Shown: positions 62,567 through 64,000 of the stretch, piece after piece | Numbering within the stretch: position 1 is the stretch's first letter | Layout of the letters: each line of letters begins with the position of its first letter | DNA from: Psychroflexus tropicus DSM 15496 | GTDB lineage: Bacteria; Bacteroidota; Bacteroidia; Flavobacteriales; Flavobacteriaceae | Assembly (NCBI RefSeq): GCF_000378765.1 | Contig: NZ_KB905342.1 | Coordinates: 248,001 to 312,000 of the forward strand | Length of the DNA stretch: 64,000 bases | Direction of reading: 5' to 3' | Made by a program: the position numbers and the translations under genes | Notes under the pieces: model-generated | Told to the model about the DNA's origin: nothing | Databases searched by the model: none | The model's input: only the letters and a program-made list of their open reading frames with translations

Positions 62567-63226
62567 TTGAGTATCATTCTTTGCATAGAAACCTCAACCA
62601 CCAATTGCTCTATAAGCATTGGTAAAGACAATCAGGTCCTAGGCCTAAAAGAGGAAAACAGTAAAAGCTTTTCACATTCCGAGCAGCTTCATACTTTTAT
62701 AAAAGAACTATTAGAACAACTTAGCCTATCAATGCAGGATCTGGATGCGATTTCGGTGAGTAAGGGTCCTGGATCTTACACAGGACTAAGGATAGGAGTT
62801 TCTGCGGCAAAAGGGTTGGCTTATGCTTTAGATCTTCCACTAATTTCTGTTTCGACATTGGAATGCCTGGCAAGGCAAGTTCATATAAATGGAGGCTATA
62901 TTGTCCCCATGTTAGATGCCAGGCGTATGGAAGTGTATTCTGAAGTATTTAAGGCGAACCAACATTCAAAAAGAGAAATACGAGCTGAAATACTCAACGA
63001 AGATTCCTTTAAAGAAGAATTAAAACAAACTCAGCTCCATTTTATTGGAACTGGTATAGAGAAATTTGAAGCCATTTGCAATCATCCTAATGCAGTTTTT
63101 CATAAAGAAAAACTTCCGTCTGCTAAAGAACAATTCTTTATAGCGAAACGGAAGTTTGAAAATAATGATTTTGAGGATGTGGCTTATTTTGAGCCCTTTT
63201 ACCTTAAAGATTTTGTGAGTCACTAA
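62567..63226 (+). CDS. tsaB: tRNA threonylcarbamoyladenosine biosynthesis protein TsaB
   Basis: 219 residues. It opens IILCIETSTTNCSISIGKDN (ASKHA ATPase fold) and has SHSEQLHTFIKELL, VSKGPGSYTGLRIGVSAAKGLAYAL and MLDARRMEVYSEVF, all typical of TsaB, the scaffold partner of TsaD in t6A37 modification of ANN-reading tRNAs. The start is TTG (MSIILCIE); no ATG is in frame nearby. It converges on the MscS gene with 4 bp between stops. Confidence 0.92.
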   Translation: MSIILCIETSTTNCSISIGKDNQVLGLKEENSKSFSHSEQLHTFIKELLEQLSLSMQDLDAISVSKGPGSYTGLRIGVSAAKGLAYALDLPLISVSTLECLARQVHINGGYIVPMLDARRMEVYSEVFKANQHSKREIRAEILNEDSFKEELKQTQLHFIGTGIEKFEAICNHPNAVFHKEKLPSAKEQFFIAKRKFENNDFEDVAYFEPFYLKDFVSH

Positions 63227-63230
63227 GACT

Positions 63231-64000
63231 TTATTTTTCTTTGCTCATGTCAAATAAATGCACATCGCGTTGTGGGAATGGGAAGGATACTCCAGCATCT
63301 TCTAGCTCAACTTTTAGCTTTTCGATGGTATCGAAGTGTAAGCCCCAATAGTCTTCTTGCTTAGCCCAAAATCTTAATGAGAGATTTACAGAATTGTCTG
63401 CTAACTCAGACACAAAAACTACGGGTTCTGGATCTTGCAATGCACGTGAATCGGAATTGACGATATTGAGCAGTACTTCTCTTGCTTTCTTGATATCACT
63501 ATCGTATGAAATACCTACCGTCATGGCATTTTTACGTAAAGGCTCGTAAGAATAATTGGTCACCTTATTATTTGACAATTGACCATTGGGGATCACCACG
63601 CGTTGATTGTTAAAGGTGGTGAGATAGGTATAAAAAATACTGATTTCAGTTACAGTTCCAGACTCTCCCTGAGCATCAATAAAATCTCCCACTTTAAAGG
63701 GTTTGAGGATAATGATGAGAACTCCTCCCGCAAAATTGGACAAGGAACCCTGTAATGCTAAACCTATCGCTAAACCAGCTGCTGCTAAAATTGCCGCAAA
63801 GGAGGTTGTTTCCACTCCTAGCTTGGTAATAATCACAATAAATAAAATGATCTTAAGCACAACACTAAGTATGCTCAGGGCAAATCCTCTTACGCCAGAA
63901 TCAACCTCTCGTTTTTCCATCACTTTTCTTAGTCGACCAATGATCAATTTGATGACCCAGAGGCCAAGAATAAGAATGACCAACGCCGCTATGATGCTAG
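63231..64000 (-). CDS. Small-conductance mechanosensitive channel MscS (5' end outside window)
   Basis: At least 250 residues of an MscS-type channel; the frame stays open to base 64000, and the TTG at 63983 is probably internal (upstream codons continue a hydrophobic helix). It shows a membrane helix pair, then the pore-lining TM3 with small residues (AAILAAAGLAIGLALQGSLSNFAGGVLI) and the beta/alpha-beta domains (GDFIDAQGESGTVTEISIFYT, VVIPNGQLSNNKVTNYS). It releases osmolytes on hypo-osmotic shock. Confidence 0.92.
   Translation of the reverse strand, partial: SIIAALVILILGLWVIKLIIGRLRKVMEKREVDSGVRGFALSILSVVLKIILFIVIITKLGVETTSFAAILAAAGLAIGLALQGSLSNFAGGVLIIILKPFKVGDFIDAQGESGTVTEISIFYTYLTTFNNQRVVIPNGQLSNNKVTNYSYEPLRKNAMTVGISYDSDIKKAREVLLNIVNSDSRALQDPEPVVFVSELADNSVNLSLRFWAKQEDYWGLHFDTIEKLKVELEDAGVSFPFPQRDVHLFDMSKEK

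Overview
The window is an AT-rich, gene-dense stretch of a chromosome from a member of the Bacteroidota, almost certainly family Flavobacteriaceae. The evidence is an Oar-like TonB-dependent receptor, type IX secretion/gliding genes (SprE/PorW-like and PorZ-like), an ATP synthase operon that lacks atpD and atpC, OmpA with thrombospondin type 3 repeats, several Flavobacteriia-restricted protein families, and candidate promoters with the Bacteroidota -7 box TAnnTTTG. The genus cannot be fixed by reading alone. I see no insertion sequence, prophage, CRISPR array, rRNA or integrase. No stretch longer than about 300 bases lacks a gene.

Layout. 1-5750: 3' end of dxs, a PPP-type metallophosphatase plus a Schlafen/AlbA_2 protein, then a large TonB-dependent receptor. 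5966-16000: an M23 lipoprotein, then one long leftward block running SprE/PorW - bactofilin - AtpZ - small membrane protein - atpB-E-F-H-A-G. 16099-18288: an ABC exporter (ATPase plus DUF5687 permease). 18411-23965: two tandem M14 carboxypeptidase-like proteins, of which the first has lost its active site, then 3-hydroxyanthranilate dioxygenase and an ALDH7-type dehydrogenase. 24194-27114: fabH-accB-accC for fatty acid initiation and malonyl-CoA synthesis. 27169-31674: hemF, a trans-sulfuration PLP enzyme, an outer membrane beta-barrel protein, and gdhA. 31796-34806: a porZ-like gene split by one in-frame amber codon, then recO. 34811-43939: DjlA-like co-chaperone, bacilliredoxin, plsC, HD protein, pdeM, an adenylate-forming CapK-like enzyme, purD, two Flavobacteriia membrane proteins, DUF4254 and a family 9 glycosyltransferase. 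43993-55795: Mn-type SOD, AddA-like helicase-nuclease, kbl, ompA, AddB-like nuclease, recJ, LysE-type exporter. 55976-64000: tRNA-Cys, folB, a five-gene MacAB-TolC-like efflux operon, tsaB and a truncated MscS channel.

How the genes fit together. Most of the window is core metabolism and envelope biology. The DNA-repair set (recO, AddAB-like, recJ, pdeM) is spread over 20 kb. Two type IX secretion components lie 16 kb apart; one heads the ATP synthase block and the other carries a premature stop. Rho-independent terminators are clear at most transcription-unit ends, but several convergent pairs abut or overlap with no room for one.

Most noteworthy: the interrupted porZ; the degenerate M14 protein next to its intact paralogue, with the HxxE zinc motif replaced by ExxH; a terminator-like hairpin between atpE and atpF; and perfect palindromes upstream of fabH and between two divergent membrane-protein genes. 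I did not find a convincing new defence or mobile system.
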